Positions 50,808 through 59,376 are shown, numbered from the stretch's first letter. The stretch: 64,000 nucleotides of DNA from DASUKM01 sp036278735 (GCA_036278735.1 DASUKM010000037.1:32113-96112); one strand, 5' to 3'. The notes: generated from the sequence alone by a model not told the origin. Made by a program: numbers and translations.

Positions 50808-51782
50808 GTGACGACAACCGGCATCGACGACACCGTGCGACAGCGCCTCGTGACCCTCGCCGACATCCAGGCGGCGCGCGAGCGCGTCGCGCGCGTCGCG
50901 AAGATCACGCCGCTCGTCGACGTCTCGAACGTGGCAGGACGGCCGCTCTGGCTGAAACTCGAGAGCCTGCAGCCCGGAGGGGCGTTCAAGATCCGCGGCG
51001 CCTACAACATGGTCGCACAGCTCACCGGCGACGAGCGGCGGCGCGGCGTGATCACGTTCTCGTCGGGCAACCACGGGCAGGCGATGGCGCTCGCGGCGCG
51101 TACGCTCGGCGCCCCGGCCGTCGTCGTCATGCCCACCACCGCGCCTCCCATAAAGATCGACGGGACGAAGGGGTTCGGGGCGGAAGTGATCTTCGCCGGC
51201 ACGACGAGCAACGATCGGCGCGTGCGCGCCGAGGAGGAGGCGGCGGCGCGCGGCCTCACGATGGTGCCGCCGTACGACCACGAATGGATCATCGCGGGCC
51301 AGGGGACGGCCGGGCTCGAGATTCTCGAGCAGCTCCCCGGCGCACGCACGGTGCTGGTGCCGATCGGCGGCGGCGGCCTGATCTCGGGTGTCTCGGCGGC
51401 GATCAAGCAGACGAATCCCGCCGTGACGGTCATCGGCGTCGAGCCCTCAGGCGCGGCGGCCATGAAAGCGTCGGTCGAGGCCGGACATCCGGTCACGCTC
51501 GCGAAGAGCGAGAGCATCGCCGACGGCCTCATGCCGGTCCGGCCGGGGGACCTGACGTTCGCGCACGTCCGGCGCTTCGTGGACGGCGTCGTCACGGTCG
51601 ACGATGCGGCGATTGCGGAAGCGGTCGTGTGGCTGTTCACGAAGGCGAAGATCGTGGCGGAGCCCAGCGGCGCCGCAACGGTGGCGGCCGCGCTCGCCAA
51701 CACGTTCGACGGCCCGGTCGTCGCGGTCGTCAGCGGCGGCAATCTGGATCCGGCGCGGCTCGCGAGCCTGCTGCAGCGATAG
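50808..51782 (+). CDS. PLP-dependent threonine/serine dehydratase family enzyme
   Basis: 324 residues from the GTG at 50808, chosen because GGAG lies upstream and a GATAAT -10 at 50781-50786 would fall inside the longer frame from 50706. Fold type II PLP enzyme: LKLESLQPGGAFKIRGAYN (Schiff-base Lys in FKIRGA), FSSGNHGQAMALAA, IGGGGLISGVSAAIK (phosphate loop) and SGGNLDP. The length fits catabolic threonine dehydratase, serine racemase or hydroxyaspartate ammonia-lyase; no C-terminal ACT domain, so it is not the biosynthetic IlvA. It is followed after five bases by an aminotransferase, so the pair may degrade hydroxy-amino acids together (inference). Confidence 0.9.
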   Translation: MTTTGIDDTVRQRLVTLADIQAARERVARVAKITPLVDVSNVAGRPLWLKLESLQPGGAFKIRGAYNMVAQLTGDERRRGVITFSSGNHGQAMALAARTLGAPAVVVMPTTAPPIKIDGTKGFGAEVIFAGTTSNDRRVRAEEEAAARGLTMVPPYDHEWIIAGQGTAGLEILEQLPGARTVLVPIGGGGLISGVSAAIKQTNPAVTVIGVEPSGAAAMKASVEAGHPVTLAKSESIADGLMPVRPGDLTFAHVRRFVDGVVTVDDAAIAEAVVWLFTKAKIVAEPSGAATVAAALANTFDGPVVAVVSGGNLDPARLASLLQR

Positions 51783-51787
51783 GACAT

Positions 51788-52906
51788 ATGCGCATTGAAA
51801 CGTTCGAGATGGAACGCATGCAGTCGACGTGGGAGAACATCGTCGACTACGACATGAGCGAGAGCGGCATCCGTCCGCTGACCCTGCGCGAACTGACCGC
51901 GATGGGCTTCGACCTCGCGGCGTTCCTGGACGAGCCGCTCGGGTACAGCCAGTCGAACGGCACAATCCCGCTCCGCGAGGCAATCGCGAAGAGCTATCCC
52001 GGCGCGACCGCCGATCAGATCGAGGTCACCAACGGCACGTCCGAAGCGAACTACCTGATCGCGTTGAGCGAGATCGCGCCCGGCGACGGCGTCGCGATGC
52101 AGGTGCCGAACTACATGCAGATGTGGGGCGTCGCGCGGAGCCTGGGGGCGGAGGTCCGGACCTTCCGGCTGAGGACGGAGGCGGCCTGGGAGCCGGACTG
52201 GGACGAGTTCGAACGCGCCGTCACCCCCAAAACGCGCATCCTTTATATATCCAATCCCAACAACCCGACCGGGTCGGCGCTCAGCGATGCGGCCATGCGC
52301 CGTATCGTGCAGAAGTGCGAACAAACGGGCACCTGGCTCCTCTCGGACGAGGTGTATCTCGGGGCCGAAGTCGATGGGCCGCGGACGAAGAGCTTCTGGG
52401 GCATGAGCGACCGCGTGATCGTCACGAGCGGGCTCTCGAAGGCGTACGGGATCCCCGGCGTGCGCATCGGCTGGCTCGTCGGGCCGGCCGCGCTCGCGGC
52501 ACGCTGCTGGAGTCAGCACGACTACATCACGATCGGGCCCAACAAGATGTCGGACCGCATCGCCCGCATCGCCGTCGAACCGCGCAACCGCGAGCAGTGC
52601 TACCAGCGCACGAACGAGATCCTCCGGCACAACCTGCCGATCGCGCGCGACTGGGTGATGCGCTTCGGGGGATGGCTCCACTGGACGGAACCGGCCGCCG
52701 GCGCGATCGGCCTGATGCGGTACGACGCGGACGTCCCGAGCCTTGCGATTGCCGAGCGCGTTCGGGTGAACCAGAGCACGCTGATCGTGCCCGGCAGCCA
52801 GGTCGGGATCGAAGGGCATCTGCGCATCTGGCTGGGAGGGCGCGAGGAGTTCCTGCGCGAAGGGCTGCGCCGGATCGGCACCGAGTTGACGGCGCTGCGC
52901 GACTGA
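51788..52906 (+). CDS. Class I/II PLP aminotransferase
   Basis: 372 residues, fold type I aminotransferase. Motifs: EVTNGTSEANYL, SNPNNPTGS (substrate loop), LLSDEVYLGAE (Asp for the pyridine nitrogen), SGLSKAYGIPGVRIGW (PLP Lys in SKAY) and the late RIWLGG (carboxylate Arg). AGGA just before the ATG. The N-terminus begins directly with MRIETFEMERMQSTWENIVDYDMSE-like sequence, a hallmark of a subgroup with unknown specificity often linked to capreomycidine-synthase-like or tropane-type enzymes; I cannot assign the substrate. Operon with the dehydratase gene. Confidence 0.9.
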   Translation: MRIETFEMERMQSTWENIVDYDMSESGIRPLTLRELTAMGFDLAAFLDEPLGYSQSNGTIPLREAIAKSYPGATADQIEVTNGTSEANYLIALSEIAPGDGVAMQVPNYMQMWGVARSLGAEVRTFRLRTEAAWEPDWDEFERAVTPKTRILYISNPNNPTGSALSDAAMRRIVQKCEQTGTWLLSDEVYLGAEVDGPRTKSFWGMSDRVIVTSGLSKAYGIPGVRIGWLVGPAALAARCWSQHDYITIGPNKMSDRIARIAVEPRNREQCYQRTNEILRHNLPIARDWVMRFGGWLHWTEPAAGAIGLMRYDADVPSLAIAERVRVNQSTLIVPGSQVGIEGHLRIWLGGREEFLREGLRRIGTELTALRD

Positions 52907-52959
52907 CGCTGTTAACCTTCGAACGCGGCGCTCCGTAATAGCAGGCAGAGGAGCTTCGC

Positions 52960-53829
52960 ATGCGTCATTACGGTCCGCTCGTTTTCGTCCTGGCCTGCTT
53001 CATGACGGCACCCCTGGCCCGCGTCGCTCTGGCGGACCAGCAGCCCGCCGCGACGGCCACCCTTCCGCCGCCGGCCCTGCAGCTCGACGCGCAGGATACG
53101 CGGCAGCAGCTCGAGCAGATCCTGAAGCAATATCCCCCGTCGCTGCCGCAGGTCCTCAGGCTCGACCCGACGCTGCTCACCAGCCAGACGTACCTCCAGC
53201 CGTACCCGTCGCTGGCCGCGTTCGTGACGCAGCACCCCGAGATTGGACACAATCCGTCGTACTTTTTCGCCAGGTACGAACGCGACAGCCCCTATGAACC
53301 GCAAACGCCGCAGGACCACATGGCCGAGGCCTGGCGATCCGCGGCGGACAACTTCTCGATGGTGGCGGTCGTCGTCACGATCGCGGGCGGCATTCTGTGG
53401 CTGCTCAAGATGCTCATCGACTATCGCCGCTGGGCGCGTCTGACGCACATCCAGACCGAAGCCCACACGAAGCTGTTCGATCGGTTCGGATCCAACGAAG
53501 ATCTGCTGGCCTACATCCAGACGCCTGCCGGGCAGCGATTCCTCGAATCGACGCCGATCGCCATCGACTCGCCGCGCGCGCTGAGCGCGCCCTTCGGCCG
53601 GATTCTCTGGTCGGCGCAGGTCGGCGCCGTCCTGACGGTCCTGGGTCTGGGGATTGCGATGGTGGCGCGCCACGCAATCGACGACGTCGCGGCGCCGCTC
53701 GGCGCGATTGGCGCGCTCGTGGTTGCGCTCGGGATTGGATTTCTCGTGTCGGCGGTGCTGGCCTACGTCCTCTCGCGGCGGTTCGGGCTCGTGCAGCCGG
53801 TCGCGGCGCCTCAGGAGCCTCGTGGCTGA
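52960..53829 (+). CDS. Exported/membrane protein of unknown function, upstream of an ECF sigma gene
   Basis: 289 residues, not recognised. Signal peptide (VFVLACFMTAPLARVALA), a periplasmic part (about 25-125) rich in Gln, Pro and Leu, a membrane helix (about 130-150, MVAVVVTIAGGILWLLKML), a cytoplasmic segment with THIQTEAHTKLFDRFGSNEDLLAYIQTPAGQRFLES, and two C-terminal helices. AGGAG eight bases before the ATG. It overlaps the sigma factor gene by 8 nt. The cytosolic segment resembles that of membrane proteins co-encoded with ECF sigma factors in acidobacteria, so a regulatory link is likely, but the mechanism is unknown. Confidence 0.75.
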   Translation: MRHYGPLVFVLACFMTAPLARVALADQQPAATATLPPPALQLDAQDTRQQLEQILKQYPPSLPQVLRLDPTLLTSQTYLQPYPSLAAFVTQHPEIGHNPSYFFARYERDSPYEPQTPQDHMAEAWRSAADNFSMVAVVVTIAGGILWLLKMLIDYRRWARLTHIQTEAHTKLFDRFGSNEDLLAYIQTPAGQRFLESTPIAIDSPRALSAPFGRILWSAQVGAVLTVLGLGIAMVARHAIDDVAAPLGAIGALVVALGIGFLVSAVLAYVLSRRFGLVQPVAAPQEPRG

Positions 53830-54379
53830 CGTGACCGTTCTCGACGCGCGGCGGCTGGAGGCCGGCGCCGACGCGTCAGAGGTCCCCCTCGCCATGACCG
53901 AGGACGAGTTCCGCGCGTTCTACGATCGGACGTCGCGGACGCTCTGGGCGTATCTCTCGCGCATCAGCGGCAATCGTCAGACCGCCGAGGACCTGCTGCA
54001 GGAAGCGTATTACCGCCTGCTGCGCGCCGGGGCGACGTTCGAGAGCGACGATCATCGCCGGCATTACCTCTATCGCATCGCGACGAATCTCGTCCGCGAC
54101 GGCCGGCGCGGCGGCAGGCTCGCGATCGATGCCGCGGCGGACCCCGCCGGCCTCGCCACCGCGGAGCCGGTCGCCGACGCCGAACGGCGCGCCGACGTGC
54201 GCCGCGCGTTCGGGCGCCTCAAGCCGCGCGAGCGCGCGCTGCTCTGGCTCGCGTACGCGAACGGATCGAGCCACACGGAAATCGCAAGCGTCCTCGGCCT
54301 CAGGACCGGCAGCATCAAGCTGCTGCTGTTCCGGGCGCGCAGGCGTCTCGCCCGGATGCTGGAAGGACAACGGCCGTGA
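53822..54379 (+). CDS. ECF-type RNA polymerase sigma factor
   Basis: 185 residues from the GTG at 53822 (AGGAG four bases before). Sigma-70 region 2: FRAFYDRTSRTLWAYLSRISGNRQTAEDLLQEAYYRLL with the typical AEDLLQE; region 4: FGRLKPRERALLWLAYANGSSHTEIASVLGLRTGSIKLLLFRARRRLARML. It overlaps both neighbours (8 and 4 nt), so the three genes are coupled. No classical anti-sigma zinc motif (HxxxCxxC) is found next to it; either flanking membrane protein could be the anti-sigma factor (inference). The regulon is unknown. Confidence 0.92.
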   Translation: MADVTVLDARRLEAGADASEVPLAMTEDEFRAFYDRTSRTLWAYLSRISGNRQTAEDLLQEAYYRLLRAGATFESDDHRRHYLYRIATNLVRDGRRGGRLAIDAAADPAGLATAEPVADAERRADVRRAFGRLKPRERALLWLAYANGSSHTEIASVLGLRTGSIKLLLFRARRRLARMLEGQRP

Positions 54380-54801
54380 CCACGACGAATCGCACCGGCG
54401 ATCGGGATCCGTTCGAGCGGGAGCTGGCGGCGCTGCTCGCCGCCGACGCGCAGTCCGCCGGCGCGGGTGCCGAACCGCCATCGGCGGCGCGCGTCTGGTG
54501 GCGCGCGCAGACGCGCGCGCATCGCGAGGCGCTGGATGCCGTCAACCGGCCGTTGACGGTCGTGCACGCCGTTGGGATCGCGTGCGGCGCCGGACTGCTG
54601 CTCGCCCTCGCGACCGTTGCCGTCACCTGGCTGGGCAAGCCGGGCGGCTGGACGTCGCGCGCCGACGACGCGTTCGCGTCCGCCGCCGCACTGCTGAGCG
54701 CCGACCTCAGCGGCCGCTGGCTCACGCTGTCGTTGACCGCCATGCTCGTGTCGGTGGTCGTCCTCTCCGTCGCCGCCTACGTCGTGTTCGCCGACGAGTG
54801 A
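54376..54801 (+). CDS. Small two-helix membrane protein, possible anti-sigma factor
   Basis: 141 residues from a GTG overlapping the sigma gene stop by 4 nt (GTGA). A cytoplasmic N-terminal part (about 1-55, FERELAALLAADAQSAG, then VWWRAQTRAHREAL) is followed by two membrane helices (VVHAVGIACGAGLLLALATVAVTWL; SLTAMLVSVVVLSVAAYVVF). Not recognised by family. Position, topology and coupling to the sigma gene suggest an anti-sigma or accessory role. Confidence 0.7.
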   Translation: MTTTNRTGDRDPFERELAALLAADAQSAGAGAEPPSAARVWWRAQTRAHREALDAVNRPLTVVHAVGIACGAGLLLALATVAVTWLGKPGGWTSRADDAFASAAALLSADLSGRWLTLSLTAMLVSVVVLSVAAYVVFADE

Positions 54802-54837
54802 ATGCCGGCCGCGTCACGCGGCTTCCGCACACGCGTG

Positions 54838-54859
54838 GGTCAGCCCTTTACGGGCTGAC
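54838..54859 (-). repeat. Dispersed palindrome, inverted copy at the symporter gene end
   Basis: GGTCAGCCC-TTTAC-GGGCTGAC, the reverse complement of the copy at 15934. On the minus strand it encodes the last residues QPVKG and the TGA of the sodium:solute symporter, exactly as in the S9 peptidase gene. It is followed by CCAC on that strand, as in the other copies. Confidence 0.9.
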
Positions 54860-56567
54860 GCTTCGGCGTCGTGAGCACGCTGACGATCGCCCCCACCACG
54901 ACGACCACGATCACGCCGAGCGGGTTGTGCCAGAGATACGACACGTTGCGGGTGCGGGGGTGGAAGGCAAACGTCACGACCGTCGCCAGGCCGGCGAGCA
55001 AGCCGACGAAGGCGCCGGTTCCGTTCGCCCTCTTGAACACCAGCGCGAGCACGAACACCCCGAGCAGCGATCCGTAGAAGATCGATCCGAACCGGTTGAC
55101 GACTTCGATGAGGGATCCGAGCTGGACGGCGAAGTACGCGACCCCGCACGCGACGACGCCCCAGAGCGCCGTCGCAAACCGCGACGCAATCAGGTAGTGC
55201 CGATCGGACTGGTCGGTCCGCAGCAGCCGGCGATAGACGTCGATGACGGTCGCCGTGGACGTGGCGCTCAACTCCCCCGCGCTCGCCGACATCGCCGCCG
55301 CGAAAATCGCCGCGATGATCAATCCCACCAGCCCCTGCGGCAATCGGGTCGTCACGAACGTCGGGAAGACGTAGTTGACGTCCGGCTTCGGGGTATCGCC
55401 CGTGGCCTGCCGGTATTCCGTCTTCCCGGTCACGTCGCTGACGATGTCCCCCGCCTGCCGGCGGATGTCGACGAGATCCCGATTCGACGTGCGGAAGCGA
55501 TCGCGGGCGGCGGCGCGATCCGGCTCAGGCGCTTCGGCGAGCGCGATGGCGGCGTCGCGGCGCTGCTCGAACGCCGTCGAGAACCGCTGCTCGAGCGCGT
55601 GATACTCGCCGGCGCGCGCGCTCTGGTCGATGGCGGCCGTGTTCTCCGTGTTGAAGAGCATCGGCGGCTGATTGAACAGATAGAACACGAACACCAGGAC
55701 GCCGGTCATGACGACCAGCACTTGGAGCGGAATCTTCACGAATCCGGTCAGCAGCAGCGACGACCTCGCCTGATCGAGCGACTTGGCGCTCAGGTAGCGC
55801 TGCACCTGGCTCTGATCGCAGCCGAAGTACGACAGCTGCAGGAACAGCCCGCCCAGCAGCCCCGACCAGAACGTGTACGGCTGCTGCAGGTCGAAGTGGA
55901 AATCGACGGCGTTCAGCCGTCCGGCCGTCCCCGCCACGTGCAGCGCGCGGCCGATGCTCACGTCGTGCGGCAAGCCGAGGATCAGCGCGACGACGACGCA
56001 CGTGAGGCCGCCGACGACGAGCACCATCTGCTTCACGTCCGTCCAGGTGACCGCCTGCACGCCGCCGAACATCGTGTACAGCACGGTCGGGCCGCCAATC
56101 GCCAGGATCGTGAGCGGCAGGTTCCACTTGAAAACGATCGACAGGATGACGGCCGGCGCGGAAATGATGACCCCCGTCGACATCGTCCGCGAGCAGAGGA
56201 ACAGCAGGCTCGCGAGGGTCCGCGTCTTCACGTCGAATCGCCGTTCGAGGTACTCGTAGGCGGTGTAGACCTTCGCGCGATAGAAGAACGGCACGAGCGT
56301 CATCGAGAGGATGACCATCGCGATCGGCAGGCCGAAGTAGAACTGCACGAACCGCATGCCGTCGGCGTACGCCTGCCCGGTCGTGCCGACGAGCGTGATG
56401 GCGCTCAGCTGCGTGGCCATCACGGACAGCCCGACCGCCCACCACGGCAGGCTGCGGTTGGCGAGGAAGTAGCCTTCGATGTGCTCGGCGGCCTTGGTCC
56501 GGCGCAGGCCGTCGTACACGATCCAGACGAGATACGCGACGAGGACCGCCCAATCCAGCGTGCGCAA
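54840..56567 (-). CDS. Sodium:solute symporter (SSS family)
   Basis: 575 residues, about 13 membrane helices. SSS family marks: YFLANRSLPWWAVGLSVMATQLSAITLVGTTGQAYADGM, AYEYLERRFD, GLVGLIIAAIFAAAMSASAGELSATST and the late VNRFGSIFYGSLLGVFVLAL. A large hydrophilic loop (about 295-380) is inserted between helices, as in acidobacterial and Bacteroidota members. Sodium-driven uptake of a sugar, amino acid or organic acid; substrate unknown. It starts with TTG at 56567, three bases after a 27-codon gene, so it is probably translated by coupling. The C-terminus QPVKG is supplied by the palindrome at 54838. Confidence 0.9.
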   Translation of the reverse strand: MRTLDWAVLVAYLVWIVYDGLRRTKAAEHIEGYFLANRSLPWWAVGLSVMATQLSAITLVGTTGQAYADGMRFVQFYFGLPIAMVILSMTLVPFFYRAKVYTAYEYLERRFDVKTRTLASLLFLCSRTMSTGVIISAPAVILSIVFKWNLPLTILAIGGPTVLYTMFGGVQAVTWTDVKQMVLVVGGLTCVVVALILGLPHDVSIGRALHVAGTAGRLNAVDFHFDLQQPYTFWSGLLGGLFLQLSYFGCDQSQVQRYLSAKSLDQARSSLLLTGFVKIPLQVLVVMTGVLVFVFYLFNQPPMLFNTENTAAIDQSARAGEYHALEQRFSTAFEQRRDAAIALAEAPEPDRAAARDRFRTSNRDLVDIRRQAGDIVSDVTGKTEYRQATGDTPKPDVNYVFPTFVTTRLPQGLVGLIIAAIFAAAMSASAGELSATSTATVIDVYRRLLRTDQSDRHYLIASRFATALWGVVACGVAYFAVQLGSLIEVVNRFGSIFYGSLLGVFVLALVFKRANGTGAFVGLLAGLATVVTFAFHPRTRNVSYLWHNPLGVIVVVVVGAIVSVLTTPKRQPVKG

Positions 56568-56570
56568 GGG

Positions 56571-56654
56571 TCAGGAGAAGGCGCGCTCGAAGAGCCAGAG
56601 CGCCGTGATGACGAGGAATTCGGTAATCAGGACCAGGATATACGTCCGGTACAT
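56571..56654 (-). CDS. 27-residue single-helix membrane peptide upstream of the symporter
   Basis: A frame of 27 codons, ATG at 56654, preceded by GAGGA eight bases upstream. The product begins MYRTYILVLITEFLVITAL and continues to a Trp-Leu-Phe-Glu-Arg end, so it is one membrane helix with basic residues at both ends. The stop lies three bases before the TTG of the symporter gene. Good ribosome site, codon placement and coupling argue that it is real. It may be a small subunit of the symporter or a translation-coupling leader. Confidence 0.65.
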   Translation of the reverse strand: MYRTYILVLITEFLVITALWLFERAFS

Positions 56655-56705
56655 ACGGGCGTCCTCGTCGCCCGCCTCTGGGGAATGCATCCGGGAGAGT
56701 ATATG

Positions 56706-57140
56706 TCAGGCGATGGGAGAGCCGAGGCCGTTGTCGACGCGGTACGCGGGGCCGTGTGGATGGGACGTGCGCGAGGGACCGATCAGGAACTCGATCGCAC
56801 GATCGGCGTCGCGGGCGAGCTCCACGGCGCCGGGACGCGCCAGCAGCACTTCCCCATCGTGCAGCGACACGTCGACGCGGTAGTGGCCGGGTGGCAGCTC
56901 GAGGGTGAACCCGCCGGCGGGGTTCGTGACGGCACGCACGCGCCCGCCGGTGCGCATGTCGATGGCCTCGATCGTCCGGCCGGCCATCGGGCCGGCGTCC
57001 TCGGGTCCGCGCACGACGCCGTTGATCGTTGCACGCGCGCCAGGCGGCGCCGGCAGCGTATCCACGTTCACCGCCCCCAGCCGGCGGCATGCGCCGCCGG
57101 CGAGCAGCACGACCGCAACGGCGGCGACCGTCAGGACCAT
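56706..57140 (-). CDS. Lipoprotein with carboxypeptidase-regulatory-like domain
   Basis: 144 residues from the ATG at 57140. Signal with lipobox LAGGAC (VVLLAGGAC), then a short linker and a beta-sandwich: INGVVRGPEDAGPMAGRTIEAIDMRTGGRVRAVTNPAGGFTLELPPGHYRVDVSLHDG, which is typical of the CarboxypepD_reg-like/transthyretin-like fold. It probably sits in the inner leaflet of the outer membrane. It is upstream of the symporter in the same direction, but the 51-bp gap leaves cotranscription open. No enzymatic motif. A longer frame to 57290 has no ribosome site. Confidence 0.75.
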   Translation of the reverse strand: MVLTVAAVAVVLLAGGACRRLGAVNVDTLPAPPGARATINGVVRGPEDAGPMAGRTIEAIDMRTGGRVRAVTNPAGGFTLELPPGHYRVDVSLHDGEVLLARPGAVELARDADRAIEFLIGPSRTSHPHGPAYRVDNGLGSPIA

Positions 57141-57323
57141 CGGGCGGACTCGACGAAGCTCGATCAGGGCAGGAACCCCCGACCGACCGGCCGCGTGCGC
57201 GTCGTGCCCTGACCCGCTGGTCGCACGAGGTTCCGCCGCAACATCCCGCACGCTCCTCACGTCATCACGATTTTGCAAGCAGGGGGCCAACGCGCGCCGA
57301 GGCGCTCGCGGCCCCGACGAGCT

Positions 57324-57500
57324 TCACGGCATCGCTTCGATCTCGGAAGCCGTGGGCGTGTTGTCGAAGATCACGACCCCATGGTCCCGTCCTTCCGTTT
57401 CGCGTCGTTCGGAAGAGGATGATCGCTCCCGCATCAGCCACCACGCCGAAAATGCAGAGGCGGCGATACCCGCGATGAGCCCAATCGTTTGCCTGTTCAC
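57324..57500 (-). CDS. 58-residue single-pass membrane protein
   Basis: GTG start at 57500 with a perfect GGAGG six bases upstream (GGAGGTTCCACGTG). The product has one N-terminal membrane helix (IGLIAGIAASAFSAWWLM), then an Arg/Ser/Glu-rich stretch and an acidic end (VVIFDNTPTASEIEAMP). Not recognised. The longer frame up to 57557 lacks a start signal. It lies downstream of the MutS-like gene in the same direction, 64 bp after it. Confidence 0.65.
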   Translation of the reverse strand: MNRQTIGLIAGIAASAFSAWWLMRERSSSSERRETEGRDHGVVIFDNTPTASEIEAMP

Positions 57501-57564
57501 GTGGAACCTCCGGGCACAGCGACCAGCAACTCGGGTGCCAGAGCTTGGGGACCGCACCCGCGCC

Positions 57565-59376
57565 TCAATCCGCGTCGATGCCCATGAGCTGCATCAGCCG
57601 AATCGCGTTGCGCGAGGTTGCGATTCCGTCCCGAAGACGATAGTCGAACGTCATGCGCCCGTCGGGCAGCACCTGTTCCGTGAAGTGGGCCAGGTGCGCA
57701 GCCGAGGCCAGCGGCTCCTCCTGCGCCAGCGACAGGTCGTGCGTCGTCATCGCGCCAATCGCGCCCGCGCGCAGCAGGTGGCGGGCGATGGCGCGGACGG
57801 CCAGGCTCCGCTCGACGCTGTTGGTGCCCTGCAGCACTTCGTCGAGCAGATAGAGCACGACGCGGTCCGGCTCGCGGCGTTCGGCGGCGTCGACGATGCG
57901 CTTGAGGCGATCGAGCGCGGCCATGAAATACGAGACGCCCAGCTCCAGCGAATCCTGGATCCGGATGCTCGCCCGCAGATCGCACGGCGGCAACGTGAGG
58001 CCGGCGGCGCAGACCGGTGCCCCTGCCTGCGCGAGGACGATGTTGATGCCAATCGCGCGGAGGAGCGTGCTCTTGCCCGACATGTTCGAGCCGGTGATCA
58101 GGAGCAGCGTGCCCGGCGGCCCGAGGGTGACGTCGTTGGCCACGCGCTGGACGTCGGGGATGAGCGGGTGCGCGAGCGCCTGCGCGGTGAGCACGCGCGA
58201 GGCGTCGTCGAAAGCTGGCACCGCCCAGGCCGGGCAGTCGTGGTGCACGGCCGAGAGCACTGCCAGCGCATCGAGTTCGGCGAGGGCGTCGATCCAGCCG
58301 CGCACCGCGACGCCGCAGGCGGCGCGCCACCGCTCCAGCGCGAGCAGCACGTGAAAATCCCACAACGTGACGGCCTGGATGGGCGTGTGCAGCAGGGCGG
58401 ACGTGACGCGCAGCTCGGACCAGCCGACAATCCGTCCGAGCTGGCGGAAGCGATCGGGCGCCGCACCCGGCCCGCCGGCGAGGCGCTGGTGGAGCCCGCG
58501 CAGCAGCGGCGCTTCCCATGGCTCGTCGCACGCGAGCTGCAGCATCCCGACGTAGCGTTCGAGCGCCGCCTGGCCGACGCCGATGCGATTGAGGGCCGCC
58601 TGGATCTTCTTGCCGGCCGCATACCACGCGATGAGCCCGGCCATCATCGGATAGACCCACCACGGACCGGCGACGAGCCCGGTGTACTGCGCCACGATCA
58701 AGACCCAGATCAGGATGGTCGTGCCCCACACGATCGAGAGACGGGTGGCCGGGATCGACGACTGCGAGGATTCGGCCCAGACGAGAAAGCGCTCGATGGC
58801 GTCGCTCGACGCCGGCGCGAGCGCGCCCTCGGCGGCCAGCGTCTCGCGCCAGAGCGCTCGAGCGGCGAGGTCTCGAATCGCCGTCTGCCGCTGGGCGATC
58901 GTGGGCGCGTCGGCGGGCGCGAGCAGCCAGTCCGCCAGACGCGCCGCGCCGGCGGGCGTGGCCGTCCGGCCGAGCCACTGCGCGAGCGACGCGCGGCCGA
59001 ACAGATCGATGTCGCGCGCAAAGGGATGACGATCGAGGTCGACCTCCGGCGGCGGCGGGATCTGCGGAAGCGCGTCCCAGTCGCGCCCGAGCCGCGCGAT
59101 GCCGCGGACGTTGACGTCGCGCGCCGCCTGGGCCTGGTCGCGCGCGTGATCGACCCGCGAATGGACGCCGACGAGCACGCCGTACACGACGAACAAGGCA
59201 GCCGCCACCGCCGCGGCGGGCCATCCCCCGCCCTCCCCGGCCCACACGGCCATCGCGACGCCGCCAAGGAACGCGACCAGACGCAGACGCGACACCCGCA
59301 GCGAACGGAGGTCTTCGGCGTCGCGGCGCGCCGCGCACGCCGACCGGCGGGCTTCGTACCAGACGTCAGGGGTCAT
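57565..59376 (-). CDS. Membrane-anchored MutS-family ATPase
   Basis: 603 residues. The C-terminal third is the MutS ATPase: LLITGSNMSGKSTLLRAIG (Walker A), SIRIQDSLELGVSYFMAALDRLK, VLYLLDEVLQGTNSVER (Walker B and signature) and MTTHDLSLA. A MutS core-like helical domain precedes it. The mismatch-recognition domain I with its Phe-x-Glu is absent; instead there are two pairs of membrane helices (about 30-70 and 210-255). Such MutS-like proteins are found in Bacteroidota and Acidobacteriota; their function is not known. It overlaps the methyltransferase gene by 4 nt. Confidence 0.88.
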   Translation of the reverse strand: MTPDVWYEARRSACAARRDAEDLRSLRVSRLRLVAFLGGVAMAVWAGEGGGWPAAAVAAALFVVYGVLVGVHSRVDHARDQAQAARDVNVRGIARLGRDWDALPQIPPPPEVDLDRHPFARDIDLFGRASLAQWLGRTATPAGAARLADWLLAPADAPTIAQRQTAIRDLAARALWRETLAAEGALAPASSDAIERFLVWAESSQSSIPATRLSIVWGTTILIWVLIVAQYTGLVAGPWWVYPMMAGLIAWYAAGKKIQAALNRIGVGQAALERYVGMLQLACDEPWEAPLLRGLHQRLAGGPGAAPDRFRQLGRIVGWSELRVTSALLHTPIQAVTLWDFHVLLALERWRAACGVAVRGWIDALAELDALAVLSAVHHDCPAWAVPAFDDASRVLTAQALAHPLIPDVQRVANDVTLGPPGTLLLITGSNMSGKSTLLRAIGINIVLAQAGAPVCAAGLTLPPCDLRASIRIQDSLELGVSYFMAALDRLKRIVDAAERREPDRVVLYLLDEVLQGTNSVERSLAVRAIARHLLRAGAIGAMTTHDLSLAQEEPLASAAHLAHFTEQVLPDGRMTFDYRLRDGIATSRNAIRLMQLMGIDAD

